Part shown: one piece after another, positions 25,301-34,616 of the stretch
Layout: every line of letters begins with the position of its first letter
How positions within the stretch are numbered: the stretch's first letter is position 1
Assembly: GCA_038747545.1 (NCBI GenBank)
Contig: JBCDJT010000001.1
Span: forward strand, 39,451-103,450
Direction of reading: 5' to 3'
Origin: JBCCMF01 sp038747545
GTDB taxonomy: Bacteria > Bacteroidota > Rhodothermia > Rhodothermales > JBCCMF01
DNA: 64,000 nucleotides
Translations under genes and position numbers: made by a program
Notes under the pieces: model-generated
What the model saw: the letters and a program-made list of their open reading frames with translations, nothing else
Told to the model about the DNA's origin: nothing
The model's database searches: none

Positions 25301-27045
25301 TCAATGAAGCGTCGAATCTGTCCATCGACGGCACGTACAGCCTCACCGAGACTACCAACGCGCTCGACTTGGATATCGTGCTCGACGGGGTAGACTTGTT
25401 CTTCTTCGAGCTGATCTATCCGAAGGTGCTGCGGTCAGCTACAGGCACAGCCATTGGGCGCGGCACCATCACGGGCATGCCCAGTGCCCCCATCTTCAAC
25501 GCATCCGTCGATGTACCCGAGGCGCGCTTCAGCCTCCCCCGCTTTGGACTTGACTATACGGTGCAGGGCACGGTGAACGTGCGCGAAGAGGGCTTCGACT
25601 TAACCGGCGTCACAGCAACTGATCCGACGGGCGGCTCTGTAGTGCTCGACGGCATGCTGCTGTTCAACGACTACGAGTTTTTCTCGTTTGACCTCGACGG
25701 CACCATCTCTGAACTGCAGTTCATGAACCGCGCTGAACGCGGCGACCTGCCGTTCTACGGGCAGATCTGGGCATCGGGGACGGCCTCGTTGACAGGCCCT
25801 GTGTTCAGCGCCACGTTGCGCAGCGCAAACGCGATCACCACCGACGACAGCGAGATCTTTATCCCCGTCGATCAGATTGACGAAGACCGCGATCTGTCTT
25901 TCATCATCTTCACCGACTCGCTTGGCGCTGCGCCCGACATCAACCAGCTCACCCGCCGCCGCAACGTGCTTGCGCGTCGCCCCGTGGGCGAGCGCACGTT
26001 TGCCGACGGGGTGAACATGGACTTCAACATCTTCGCCCCACCCGGATCGTCCATCAACCTGGTTTTCGACCCGCTGCTGGGCGATGTATTGCGCGGCCAA
26101 GGCACGGGGCGCCTTCAGCTCCAACGCACCGACGGCCTGTTCTCGATCTTTGGCCAGCTCGACATTGAGAGCGGCGACTACCTGTTCACCGCAGGCGATG
26201 TGTTTGCCCGGCGGTTCCTGATTGAGCCGGGCGGCACCATCACGTGGGACGGCAGCCCCATCGACGCGCTCGTGAACATTCCGGCCTCGTTTAAGACACG
26301 CGCTTCCACGGCTGGGCTCCCTGAGTCGTTCGCCCCCAACCAAATCCCCATCACAGTGGAGTTGCTGATTACCGACCGGGTTCTCTCCCCAGCGGTTGAC
26401 CTGAGCCTGTCCCTGGACCGCAGCAACAGCGAATACCTGGGCAGCTACCAAGCACTGGCGTCTTTCCTCAACCAGCCCGAACGCGCCACCGAGTACGCCA
26501 CTAGCGTCCTGCTTACGAACACCTTCTTGCTCACCACCAACGACGTCAGCACGGGCAACGCGCTGACGAGCTCAGGAAGCCTCACGTTCAACAGCGTGTC
26601 GCAGCTCGTCACCTCACAGCTCAACCGGGTGCTCAGCGAAGCCTTGCCCAACGTCGATGTCAACTTTGGCGTCAGCCAGGGCGACCGCCTGCAGAACCTG
26701 GACGTGACGGGCGGCGTGGCGCTCTTTCTCCTCGATGAACGGCTGGTCATCCGCGGCCAAGGCGTCGTCTTCCAGAACGACCCGGCTGTGGAGCAGCCGC
26801 TTGAAGGCGAGGTGGAGGTGGAAGTGCGCCTCACGCCCAACCTCTCCTTCGAGGCCTACGTGCGGCGCGAAGGCGATGTGTTCGCCGATGAGCTGACCAA
26901 CTCGCGCGGGGCTGGCTTCACGTACCAGACCCGCTTCAGCTCATGGCGCACGCTGATGCAGCGCATCCGCCGCTGGTTTGGCAGAGACGACCGCACAGCC
27001 GGTATCGACTCCACCGCCACACCCGTCGTGGACGTAGAGCTGTAG
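22366..27045 (+). CDS. tamB: TamB-like translocation/assembly module protein (DUF490)
   Basis: TamB-type proteins span the periplasm as a long beta-groove and support lipid transport or autotransporter assembly. The product has up to 1559 residues: a hydrophobic anchor (MRAVVGVLVLVGLVYVGL, about residues 26-43 from GTG 22366), a long beta-rich body of repeating strands, and a C-terminal DUF490-like domain. That domain includes SINLVFDPLLGDVLRGQG, then YLFTAGDVFARRFLIEPGGT and ITWDGSP. GTG 22366 lies 3 nt after a 10-bp hairpin and would add a proline-rich leader; ATG 22441 begins right at the membrane anchor and is a strong alternative. No TamA-like barrel gene is adjacent, as is usual outside Proteobacteria. 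It ends 6 bp from a convergent regulator gene. Confidence 0.85.
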   Translation: MLTAPPPPRPPPQPVQRLLHLPKWLMRAVVGVLVLVGLVYVGLTRTEYGREALKNQLVGAFNERFMGALEVERLTGNIAQTLFARNVTITAPSGQAVLQIDSLVVRPSWLYALRGSFSVAEVRAYRPEVLITTTDSASTWSAVFERRPEQRADRPINTTLFQLSAAQLRIMDGLLQLDDAPLPSAPFGALRQTRYTQIDLDGNVERRENDLLFDVSSLAAELPAFNDGISASGQLSYAPNLLSVNALRLTTRQSDLSVQGRLVLGDSTARPIPADLQLSINALDNDLLGAMWSPWPLRGLLSGSLDLAHADAVTQIDDLRVRMGASSMRARGVLRHQGDSLRIAVAFPEQALNPSELPTFVPRLRDAPAPLIDSLMWSGDVTGRLPSQWSPEAGFGLEGTFDARWLANQLSVTTSVNAPPGAALTTRSTAQLEGLDLSTLIADAPASRLFGTVDVATTGTAPDSLNVVSSVQLRSSRLLDYALTTLHADITASGPSLQSYIYATTDASGTVEAEVALDWSRLRPQASGSVAVSAFDWKFLVPDAPFSSTYNAGLTFDLLGNTLDNLTGTATLAVDTSTIHADTSVVMPPHRYALTLALPEPDIPRLQLTGEALEASVNGDLPISIVAALGRRVGQLATDYVREAASRSFDDALDLGGPSNQRMSLSTGPLQDGSLDIQLDLLDATYLTPFLAQRQVYLEEGALDLSIAAASGAIAADVSFSNSFIAQRAFSVENVTATASLAGPLDATTLEDFTIRALITADTLGLAASRLPGAALRLGYADGALGFDMRTDTSSQGIGPVIIAGELQALFDRTRLSLTDVALTSGAYTWSNPAPLEADLYGDAIVARRAQLLGTQPGTDARQAIYVQGTLSENPGDTLFVNVDDVLLRSFSEVLPIRLTLGGQINADVALTGGVERPRFIGQLSGYKLSLDEHIIGNLDVVSRLAPGASELAIDLDITPFAVDTSQALTLFGTDEPGINEASNLSIDGTYSLTETTNALDLDIVLDGVDLFFFELIYPKVLRSATGTAIGRGTITGMPSAPIFNASVDVPEARFSLPRFGLDYTVQGTVNVREEGFDLTGVTATDPTGGSVVLDGMLLFNDYEFFSFDLDGTISELQFMNRAERGDLPFYGQIWASGTASLTGPVFSATLRSANAITTDDSEIFIPVDQIDEDRDLSFIIFTDSLGAAPDINQLTRRRNVLARRPVGERTFADGVNMDFNIFAPPGSSINLVFDPLLGDVLRGQGTGRLQLQRTDGLFSIFGQLDIESGDYLFTAGDVFARRFLIEPGGTITWDGSPIDALVNIPASFKTRASTAGLPESFAPNQIPITVELLITDRVLSPAVDLSLSLDRSNSEYLGSYQALASFLNQPERATEYATSVLLTNTFLLTTNDVSTGNALTSSGSLTFNSVSQLVTSQLNRVLSEALPNVDVNFGVSQGDRLQNLDVTGGVALFLLDERLVIRGQGVVFQNDPAVEQPLEGEVEVEVRLTPNLSFEAYVRREGDVFADELTNSRGAGFTYQTRFSSWRTLMQRIRRWFGRDDRTAGIDSTATPVVDVEL

Positions 27046-27051
27046 CGTTCG

Positions 27052-27729
27052 TTAGGCCAGCATGACAAGCATGCGCTTTGGCGTGGCCGCGTCTATGTCT
27101 ATCGTGCGACATGCGTGGGTGATGGTCTGCCCCGTCACAGCCAGCGCCAGTTCATTCGCTGAGATCGTCGCCTGCACTCCTTCGAGGGCCGCAGGGTCGA
27201 TGCCGAGCACCTTGCCTGCCTGAGTATTGGCCACCTGAACGCGACCATCTGCCTCCACCACAAGCTGCGGATCGGGATGCCGCAAGAAAAGCGCCCTAAA
27301 CAGCTCTTTCTCGGCATAGAGGTCCTGTAGATACGCCGCCTGTACCTTCTGCTGGTGCTGACGCTCGTAGGCATAGCGGATGACACGAGAGATCAGCGAT
27401 ACATCGGCCTCGCCCTTGATGAGATAATCTTGCGCGCCCATCTGCACAGCTTCCAGGCCTACGGCCTCGTCGTTGGTCCCGGTCAGCACCACGATGGGCA
27501 CGTTGTTGTACAAGCCGTACACCTCAGTGTAGGTATCCAGCCCGCTACTCTCTGGCAGCGTCAGATCAAGTAGAATGATATCGGGTGCCTTAGCCTTCTC
27601 ATCGTGCAAGGCGTGGACATCGGTCAGCCGCTTGCAATGGGTGAAGGTATGATCAGCGTCATGGAGCGCGAGCACATCCATCAGGAGACGGGCGTCACGA
27701 TGGTTATCTTCAACGAGCAGAATATGCAT
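27052..27729 (-). CDS. Response regulator receiver protein with C-terminal PAS-like domain
   Basis: The 225-residue product has a receiver domain (residues 1-120, phospho-acceptor Asp55 in DIILLDLTLPESSG, conserved Thr in VVLTGTNDEA, Lys in YLIKGE). A short helical linker (YAYERQHQQKV) and a PAS-like domain from about residue 140 (ALFLRHPDPQLVVEADGRVQVANTQ) follow. There is no DNA-binding or enzymatic output domain. It lies 18 bp downstream of a REC-histidine kinase gene on the same strand. The two receivers and linkers look related (both begin MHIL.VEDN and have .IRYAYER). It probably acts as a signalling relay or sensor adaptor through protein contacts. Confidence 0.83.
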   Translation of the reverse strand: MHILLVEDNHRDARLLMDVLALHDADHTFTHCKRLTDVHALHDEKAKAPDIILLDLTLPESSGLDTYTEVYGLYNNVPIVVLTGTNDEAVGLEAVQMGAQDYLIKGEADVSLISRVIRYAYERQHQQKVQAAYLQDLYAEKELFRALFLRHPDPQLVVEADGRVQVANTQAGKVLGIDPAALEGVQATISANELALAVTGQTITHACRTIDIDAATPKRMLVMLA

Positions 27730-27747
27730 GGAAACTGGAGAGCGTGA

Positions 27748-28866
27748 TTATGCCGCAGAGGGCAGCTTGAGTGGTACGTCGATGCTAAAAGTGCTGCCGC
27801 GGCCAACTTCGCTGGTCACTTGAATGCCGCCGCCTGCCATCTCGACTAACTTACGCGAAATGGCCAAACCAAGTCCACTCCCTTCATATAGGCGGTTGAG
27901 GCCCAGGCTCACCTGCTCAAACGGCTGGAAGATGGTCGCCAAGCGATCGGACGGAATGCCGATGCCTGTGTCCGACACGACGAGGTGGAAGAGGCCTTCA
28001 TTGAGGAACGCTTTGATAACGATCTCGCCTTCGGCGGTGAACTTCGCCGCGTTGCTGACGAGGTGATGCAAGCACTGCGAGAACAGCAGCGGGTGTACGT
28101 TGACCATTAGGTTGCGGGGACACTGCACGTAGAGCGAGACGTCTTTCTCGTGCAAGCGGTCGACGAAGGGCTCCACCGACTCTTCGATGGTTTCGTACAC
28201 GGGTACCAGCACCCGTTCGTTCTTGAGCGTCCCGGCTTCCAGCTGCGACAGCGTGAGCAGCGACTCCAGCGTGGCCATGAGGCGCTCGCCGCCCCGGCTG
28301 ATGTGCTGCGCCATGTCGCGCTTATCGTCTTCCAGCTCTTCCTCCAGAATGCGCGAGAAGCCCAGGATGGCCGTCAGCGGTGTCCTGATCTCATGGTTCA
28401 TGTTGGCGAGAAAGGCCGACTTGAGCTGCTCCATCTCGGCGGCCACCATCTGGGCACGCATGAGCTGCTCGTTGGAATCCATCAGGGCCAGCTCAATCTG
28501 CTTGCGCTCGTAGGCGTAGCGGATGGCGCGAAGCAGGATATGCTCATTCAGGTGCGCCTTGGCCAAGTAGTCCTGCGCGCCGTAACGTACCAACTCGATG
28601 CCCAGGGCCTCATCGTCGCGTCCCGTCAGCACAATCAGGGGCGTCTGTGGCGAGGTATTCTGCAACGTGTTGACGATGGCATAGCCGTGTGCATCGGGCA
28701 AGCTCAAGTCCACCAGGACCACGTGGGGTGCGTGTTCGCGGAAGTACACCACGGCATCGGCTAACGTAGCGACGGCGCCCAGCGTGTGCTGCTCCGCGTC
28801 GAACTGGAGCAGCTCCTCAACAATGCGGACATCGGCGGGGTTGTCTTCAACGTAGAGTATATGCAC
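27748..28866 (-). CDS. Receiver-histidine kinase hybrid (REC-HisKA-HATPase)
   Basis: The 372-residue product has an N-terminal receiver domain (Asp53 in VVLVDLSLPDAHG), a linker, and a HisKA dimerisation domain with phospho-acceptor His158 in FLANMNHEIRTPLTAILGFS. An ATP-binding domain with N-box HLVSNAAKFT and G-boxes VVSDTGIGIPSD and GSGLGLAISRKLVEMAGG completes it. There is no membrane segment or sensory domain, so it is a cytoplasmic kinase regulated through its own receiver. It is the first gene of a two-gene unit with the REC-PAS protein (18-bp gap) and is divergent from rnr. Confidence 0.92.
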   Translation of the reverse strand: MHILYVEDNPADVRIVEELLQFDAEQHTLGAVATLADAVVYFREHAPHVVLVDLSLPDAHGYAIVNTLQNTSPQTPLIVLTGRDDEALGIELVRYGAQDYLAKAHLNEHILLRAIRYAYERKQIELALMDSNEQLMRAQMVAAEMEQLKSAFLANMNHEIRTPLTAILGFSRILEEELEDDKRDMAQHISRGGERLMATLESLLTLSQLEAGTLKNERVLVPVYETIEESVEPFVDRLHEKDVSLYVQCPRNLMVNVHPLLFSQCLHHLVSNAAKFTAEGEIVIKAFLNEGLFHLVVSDTGIGIPSDRLATIFQPFEQVSLGLNRLYEGSGLGLAISRKLVEMAGGGIQVTSEVGRGSTFSIDVPLKLPSAA

Positions 28867-29006
28867 GTTGTACTACGTCATGGCGCTGGACCGAGCACAG
28901 GAACTCACCCCAAGACTGCCGGGTGTACCGCTATCCATCGCGGCGTTGGGTTCTACCAGATGAGCGCCTCGATATAGACTGGTCTGCAGAAGCAACGACG
29001 CACGAG

Positions 29007-31115
29007 ATGACGGCTAAGACCATCGAGCAGCACATCCTATCGTTCCTCCAAAACCATGGTCACCGGTCGTTCCGTGCCAAGGAGATAGCGAATCAATTAA
29101 ACATCACCGAGCGGCGTACCTACCAGTTGTTCAGGTCTACCCTCAACGAGCTGGTGGAAGACGGCTTGGTGACGTTGGCGAAGCGCGGACAATATACGCA
29201 CCGTAAGAGCCCGCTGGTACATCACACGGGCAGATTAAGGATGACCCCCAATGGGTACGGGTTCATCAGCTTTGATCGGCACTCCGATGTGTATGTGCAT
29301 CAGAAGCGACTGGGAACGGCGCTCGACGGCGACGAGGTGCGGGTGCGCATTGAGCGGAGCCCACGCCCGCCGTTCAAGGAGGAAGCCGTGGTGACCGAGG
29401 TGACGCAGCGGGAGCGTGTGCAGGCCGTGGGTGTGTTTCGGCGCGAAGGTCCGCACGGCTATGTCCGCCCCGACGATGCCAGGCTCCACCACGACATTTA
29501 CGTGGATGCCAACGACTGGGGCAGCGCGCAGCCGAAAGATAAAGTGCTGGTCTCCATCGACCGCTTCCTGAACCCAGGGTCGATGCCAGAAGGGCGCATC
29601 CTGACGGTGTTCGGCAAAGTGGGCGATCCCGGCGTCGAGATCGAGGCCATCGCGGCTCGGCATGACGTGTTCTCCGGCTTCCCCGACGAGGTCGAGGCCG
29701 AGGCGCAACACGTCTCGCTCGCCATCGACGCGGCAGAGGTTGCGCGCCGACGCGACCTCCGGCACCTGCCCGTCTTCACCATCGACCCGGCGGATGCCAA
29801 AGACTTCGATGACGCGCTGCATGTGCGGCCTCTCGAAAACGGGCGGGTCGAACTGGGCGTACACATCGCCGACGTGAGCCACTACGTGCGGCCCGAGACG
29901 GCCATCGACGCCGAAGGGCTGCGGCGGGGTACGAGCGTCTACCTTGTGGATCGCGTCATCCCGATGCTGCCGCATGTGCTCTCCAACGAGGCCTGCTCGC
30001 TCCGGCCGCACGAGGACAAGCTGGCGTACTCGGTCCTCTTCACGCTGCAGCGGGATGGTACGGTAGAGGCGGCTGAACTCGTGGAAACCCTCATCCACTC
30101 GCAGCACCGACTGGCCTATGAGGACGCACAAGCCATCCTTGACGATGCAAGCAGCACCCACCCGCTCAAAGAAGCGCTGACGACGGCCAACGAGATCGCC
30201 AAGCAATTACGCCGCACACGCGAGGCACAGGGCGCGCTGTCGTTTGAGATTCCCGAGTTGCAGATCGCGCTTGACGAGCACGGCACGCCCACGTCGATCC
30301 AGCCCAAGGAACGGCTAGACGCGCACCGGCTGATCGAGGAGTTCATGCTGTTAGCCAACCAGCAGGTGTGCCACTGGCGCGACACGCACGCCCCGACGCT
30401 CCCGTTTGCTTATCGCATCCACGAGCCGCCCGCTCGCGAGCAAATCGCCAAGCTCGCCGACTACCTCAGGCCGCTTGGGCACCGCTTGGACCACCGCAAC
30501 GGCGAGGTAGCGCCGCAAGCCTTGGGCGACCTGCTCGTTGCGCTGGAAGACTCACCCGAGGAGAGCGTGGTGCAGATCGCTGTGCTGCGGGCCATGAGCA
30601 AAGCACGCTACGACACGCGCAACGCTGGGCACTTTGGGCTCGCCATCGGCAATTATGCCCACTTCACCAGCCCCATCCGTCGCTACCCCGACCTCCTCGT
30701 GCATCGCCAGCTCAAAGCGATCCAACAGCAGACGCCGTACCTGGCCGAGGAGCCACTGGAACACTACTGCAAGCACTGCTCAGAACGCGAGCAGGCGGCC
30801 CAGGAAGCGGAGCGCGATTCCAAGAAGCTGAAGCAGGTGGAGTACATGCAGCAGTACCTGGGCGAAGAGTTCAACGGCATGATCTCTGGCGTGGCCAAGC
30901 ACGGCGCCTACGTTCAACTCGACGATACGCATGTGGAAGGCCTCGTACACGTGCGCGACATGGACGATGACTACTACGAGTACGACGATCGCCGCTTCAT
31001 CCTCAAGGGGACTCACACGGGCCGCACGCTCCGCGCCGGGCAGCGGGTTCGGATCGTCGTCGTCAAAGCCGATACCGAGGCACGCACACTCGACTTCTAC
31101 TTTGTCGGCGACTGA
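29007..31115 (+). CDS. rnr: Ribonuclease R
   Basis: RNase R is a processive 3'-5' exoribonuclease that degrades structured RNA. The 702-residue product starts at ATG 29007. It has an N-terminal winged-helix segment (residues 1-60), cold-shock/OB domains, and the RNB catalytic domain with acidic cluster IDPADAKDFDDALHV (about residues 260-275). ARYDTRNAGHFGLAIGNYAHFTSPIRRYPDLLVHR is a further RNB hallmark, seen here in pieces around residues 535-570. An S1 domain ends the protein (EEFNGMISGVAKHGAYVQL). Length is slightly below the E. coli enzyme. Confidence 0.95.
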   Translation: MTAKTIEQHILSFLQNHGHRSFRAKEIANQLNITERRTYQLFRSTLNELVEDGLVTLAKRGQYTHRKSPLVHHTGRLRMTPNGYGFISFDRHSDVYVHQKRLGTALDGDEVRVRIERSPRPPFKEEAVVTEVTQRERVQAVGVFRREGPHGYVRPDDARLHHDIYVDANDWGSAQPKDKVLVSIDRFLNPGSMPEGRILTVFGKVGDPGVEIEAIAARHDVFSGFPDEVEAEAQHVSLAIDAAEVARRRDLRHLPVFTIDPADAKDFDDALHVRPLENGRVELGVHIADVSHYVRPETAIDAEGLRRGTSVYLVDRVIPMLPHVLSNEACSLRPHEDKLAYSVLFTLQRDGTVEAAELVETLIHSQHRLAYEDAQAILDDASSTHPLKEALTTANEIAKQLRRTREAQGALSFEIPELQIALDEHGTPTSIQPKERLDAHRLIEEFMLLANQQVCHWRDTHAPTLPFAYRIHEPPAREQIAKLADYLRPLGHRLDHRNGEVAPQALGDLLVALEDSPEESVVQIAVLRAMSKARYDTRNAGHFGLAIGNYAHFTSPIRRYPDLLVHRQLKAIQQQTPYLAEEPLEHYCKHCSEREQAAQEAERDSKKLKQVEYMQQYLGEEFNGMISGVAKHGAYVQLDDTHVEGLVHVRDMDDDYYEYDDRRFILKGTHTGRTLRAGQRVRIVVVKADTEARTLDFYFVGD

Positions 31116-31288
31116 GCAGCGCTCGGGTATTCACCGAGGGAGACTGCTGATTAGCCGAATGGGGTGGGTATGCCGCGGCACACGCCGATCCGCGGGCGTA
31201 TACTTTTAACACGGTCCGGCCTCTGCCGATATGGAGAGGCGGAGTGTACTGCATTCGCTCTCTCATCCACCATCCGCGCCAGCGCTGC

Positions 31289-32776
31289 ATGATGTACCGT
31301 GCCCTCTTTCGGCACCAACGGCAAGCCTTCTTCCGCACGAAGGCCGCCCGCCGCAATCTTGTGGTGTGGGTAGTGTTTGGGCTCATCTCGCTCTACACGG
31401 TCTTTGCGCTCGTCGGCGGCGGCATCCTCTTCGCCGATCTCGTGGCCCAGCTCGACCTCCAGAAGCAATCGGCGCTGATCGTAAACGAGTACCTGCTGGG
31501 CGTCTTTGGCAGCCTGTTTGGCCTGCGGTTCCTCTTCCAGCGTTCCCCCCAGGTGGGCCTGCAGCCCTACCTCCACCTCCCCGTTCCGCGCGATCAGCTG
31601 GTGCGGTACTTTCAGGTCTCGTCGCTGCTGAGCCTACACAACCTCCTGCCCCTGCTGTTCTTCGTGCCATTCTTCCTATGGCACGTGTGGCCGTATTATG
31701 GACTGGTAGGCAGCCTCGCGTGGATGGTTAGCATCCTGATGCTCATCGTCGCTTCCAACTACGCCAACACGCTCATCCGCCTGTCCCTCTCGCGCAACGA
31801 CTGGCGGTTCCTCGTCGGCTTCAGCCTGTTCTTCTTCTGGCTGATCTTGGATCAGGTGCTGAACACGCTCATCGTCAACCGGATGTCGTCGATGCTCTTC
31901 GACGCCATCCTGGAGGGCAACTGGGTATTTCTGCTGATCGTGATCGCCGCCGTGGATCTCTACCTGCTAACGACCACGCTGCTGAAGAAGCAGGTGGGCC
32001 AAGGCTGGGCGGGACCGGACGTGCGCCAGCCCCGGAGCGCGCTGCTCATCCCTGAGACATTCCGTCGCGCTCCTACGGCGCGGCTGGTCTGGCTCGAGAT
32101 CGTGCTGATGCTGCGCAACCGCCGCCCGAAGCACTACATGCTCATCTCAATCTTCTTCTCGACGGGCTACCTCATCTTCTTGCTCCTCAGCGCGCAAGAG
32201 TACGCCGGGTACCTGTTCGGCGCCATCATCGGGCTCTTCGCCTCGGGCGGCTTTGCCCTCAACTACGGGCAACTCCTGTTCAGCTGGGAAAGCAGCTATT
32301 TCGACGGCATCATCACCCGCCCGTTCAACCTGCGCACCATCGTCAAGGCCAAGCTGATCCTGCTGCAAGGGTCGTGCGTGCTGCTGTTCCTGCTCAGTCT
32401 GCCGCTCTTCCTGCTCATCCGCCCCGACCTGCTCGACCTCCACTTCGCCTTCCTGTTCTACAACGCAGGCGTCACGTCCATTCTGATGCTGTTGCTTTCG
32501 GTGAACAACAAGCAGCGCGTAGACATCACCAAGAGCGGCGGATTCTTCAACTACGAAGGCTTCTCATCGGCGCACTGGCTGTGGTTCATCCCCACAGCAC
32601 TACCTCCCGTGATTATCCTGTACGTGTTCGAGAGCCAGCCCGACCTTGGGCTGCTCAGCATTGCCACGCTGGGTATTATTGGCGTGCTTGCCTTCCGGTT
32701 GTGGGAGCGCCTTTTCGCCACCAAGCTCATGCAGAGCCGCTACGAGATGGCTCAAGGATTTAAACGAGCATCATGA
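31289..32776 (+). CDS. ABC-2-type transporter permease (Bacteroidota DUF5687-like)
   Basis: The product, from ATG 31289 or 31292, is about 495 residues with roughly ten to twelve hydrophobic segments, paired with an ATP-binding gene through an ATGA overlap at 32773. Large permeases of this type, with an early SALIVNEYLLGVFGSLFGLRFL segment (about residues 56-77) and a middle LIWLE-like RLVWLEIVLMLRNRRPKHY region, are common beside single ABC ATPases in Bacteroidota. I recall them as DUF5687, but cannot confirm. Such exporters are assumed to move lipids, peptides or drugs; the substrate is unknown. Confidence 0.75.
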   Translation: MMYRALFRHQRQAFFRTKAARRNLVVWVVFGLISLYTVFALVGGGILFADLVAQLDLQKQSALIVNEYLLGVFGSLFGLRFLFQRSPQVGLQPYLHLPVPRDQLVRYFQVSSLLSLHNLLPLLFFVPFFLWHVWPYYGLVGSLAWMVSILMLIVASNYANTLIRLSLSRNDWRFLVGFSLFFFWLILDQVLNTLIVNRMSSMLFDAILEGNWVFLLIVIAAVDLYLLTTTLLKKQVGQGWAGPDVRQPRSALLIPETFRRAPTARLVWLEIVLMLRNRRPKHYMLISIFFSTGYLIFLLLSAQEYAGYLFGAIIGLFASGGFALNYGQLLFSWESSYFDGIITRPFNLRTIVKAKLILLQGSCVLLFLLSLPLFLLIRPDLLDLHFAFLFYNAGVTSILMLLLSVNNKQRVDITKSGGFFNYEGFSSAHWLWFIPTALPPVIILYVFESQPDLGLLSIATLGIIGVLAFRLWERLFATKLMQSRYEMAQGFKRAS

Positions 32777-33519
32777 ACATCGACGTCCACCAACTGATTA
32801 AGCGCTACGGCCCGGCCTTCGACCTGGAGATCGGCGAATACCACGTCCTCGAAGGCGACGCCATCGGGCTCGTGGGTAACAATGGCGCGGGCAAGTCTAC
32901 CTTCTTGCGCCTCGTGCTCGACCTGGCCAAGGCCAACCGCGGCTACGTGCTCATCAACGGCCGCAACGTAGCTGACAGCATCACGTGGAAAGCGTTCACC
33001 GGCTCCTACCTCGACGAGTCGTTCCTGATCGACTACCTGACGCCGGACGAGTACCTCGCCTTTGTGGGCCAAGTGTACGGCTACGAGCGTGCCCAGCTCC
33101 ATGCCGCCCTGGACCCATTCCGCTCGTTCTACACCGACGAGCCGCTGGGCCAGACGACCAAGTACCTGCGCGAGCTGTCGAAGGGCAACATGAAAAAGAT
33201 CGGGCTCATCGCGGCGATGTTCATCCGGCCGAAGCTGCTTATCCTGGACGAGCCCTTCGCTAACCTTGACCCTCGCTCTCAGATTCAACTCAAGCAGCTG
33301 CTAGGTAGCCTCAACAGCGATGGCACTACGCTCATCGTCTCCAGCCACGACCTCCTGCACGTCACCGACATCTGCAACCGCATCACAATCATGAAGAGCG
33401 GGCGGATCGTGAAAGACCTCAACGCTACCGAGATGTCATACCGTGAGTTGGAGCAGTTCTTTCAGGACGACCTGATGGTGGAGGTGCCAGAGGCGCCTCC
33501 GGCCTATCACCCCGCCTGA
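32773..33519 (+). CDS. ABC transporter ATP-binding protein
   Basis: The 248-residue product is the nucleotide-binding subunit for the upstream permease. Walker A GNNGAGKS is at residues 35-42. The signature motif is degenerate, LSKGNMKK instead of LSGGQ, as in many ABC-2 exporter ATPases, and Walker B LLILDEPFANLDPRS and the switch VSSHD follow. ATG 32773 overlaps the permease stop (ATGA). Its end overlaps the convergent ferrochelatase gene by 13 bp. Confidence 0.92.
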   Translation: MNIDVHQLIKRYGPAFDLEIGEYHVLEGDAIGLVGNNGAGKSTFLRLVLDLAKANRGYVLINGRNVADSITWKAFTGSYLDESFLIDYLTPDEYLAFVGQVYGYERAQLHAALDPFRSFYTDEPLGQTTKYLRELSKGNMKKIGLIAAMFIRPKLLILDEPFANLDPRSQIQLKQLLGSLNSDGTTLIVSSHDLLHVTDICNRITIMKSGRIVKDLNATEMSYRELEQFFQDDLMVEVPEAPPAYHPA

Positions 33520-34616
33520 GCGTACTGGCCTTGCTTGAGGCGGTCGCGCTCCGCCTCGGCCATCCCTACGCACTCCAGCACTGAGGCCTGGAGCGCCCGC
33601 ACGAACGTCGCGTGGTTGTTGAGCCCCGCCGTCACCTCAAAGTGCTCGATGCCCCAAGCAGCAGCCTGACCGCGGACCTGTACGTCAAGGCCGTGCAGCG
33701 TCTCGATGTGGTCTGTGACGAAGGTCAACGGAATGAGGAGGACTGCCGTCTCGCCTGCTCGCGCGCATTTTTTGAGCGCCTTCGTCGTGCCATCCGTAAT
33801 CCAGGACGTCGGGCGGCGGCGGCGCTGAATAGACAGGAGCGTGCGGCGGTCGTCGGTGCGCCCGCTCATGATGCGCGCACGCAACGCCTCCACCTGGGCC
33901 ACAGATGCCTTGGTCTGGGCGTGTGCTGCGAAGACGAGCATTACCTCATCGCGGACGTGCCGCGGGAATCGCCCCAACGCCTCGTCGATGCGGTCGTTGA
34001 CCGCTTCGGTGTAGGCGGGATGATCCACGTAATCCTCGGCCAGGACAGGACGCCAGGGGCCCGCCTGCTGGGTATCACTGAGCATGAGCCAGTGACGCAG
34101 ACCAACGCTGTCATGGCGGTCATCCATGCGTGGGCAGAGCGCTACCAGCACCACCTCGTCGATCTCATCCACCTGCATTTGCCGGATCGTGTCCTCAATG
34201 CTCGGTGTACCGTAGCGTAGAGCCTCGTAGACCCTGAAGCTGACGCCCAAATCGACCCATTCGGTGCGGCGCAGCGCCCGTTGCAGCGCGCGTGCCATGG
34301 CGCGCATGTCGCGGTTCAGCGGAGAGCGCCCGCCGATGGCTTCGTACGCTTCCCTGAGGTAGGCTGACACTTCGGCACGTTGCCGGATTGACCTGCGCCG
34401 CCCCCACATGAAGCTGTTACCGGCCCGCGTGTCGTTCAAGTCTTCGAAGACACGCTCCACAAACGCATCGGTCTCCGCAACCGAGGCTGGTCCCCCCAGG
34501 TTCAGCAAGACCACGCCCACCCGGCTGCCTTGTCTCACCTGCACGCACGCACGCTTTCGTCCCACCGCTTGCATGGTCGGTGAGAGCAACGCCGGCGTGT
34601 GGGTGGATGCTGACAT
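33507..34616 (-). CDS. hemH: Ferrochelatase
   Basis: The enzyme inserts ferrous iron into a porphyrin in the last step of heme (or coproheme) synthesis. The 369-residue product has the family opening VGVVLLNLGGPASVAETDAF (about residues 33-52), the substrate loop IGGRSPLN, and the active-site histidine in LVFAAHAQTK, which replaces the more usual FSAHSLP. The C-terminal metal-site glutamate is in PLTFVTDHIETLHGLD. Some motifs are divergent but the catalytic His and Glu are kept. About 30 residues precede the conserved domain; ATG 34574 is an alternative start. A heme uptake locus also exists in this window (51.6-57.7 kb), so the cell can both make and import heme. Confidence 0.87.
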   Translation of the reverse strand: MSASTHTPALLSPTMQAVGRKRACVQVRQGSRVGVVLLNLGGPASVAETDAFVERVFEDLNDTRAGNSFMWGRRRSIRQRAEVSAYLREAYEAIGGRSPLNRDMRAMARALQRALRRTEWVDLGVSFRVYEALRYGTPSIEDTIRQMQVDEIDEVVLVALCPRMDDRHDSVGLRHWLMLSDTQQAGPWRPVLAEDYVDHPAYTEAVNDRIDEALGRFPRHVRDEVMLVFAAHAQTKASVAQVEALRARIMSGRTDDRRTLLSIQRRRRPTSWITDGTTKALKKCARAGETAVLLIPLTFVTDHIETLHGLDVQVRGQAAAWGIEHFEVTAGLNNHATFVRALQASVLECVGMAEAERDRLKQGQYAQAG

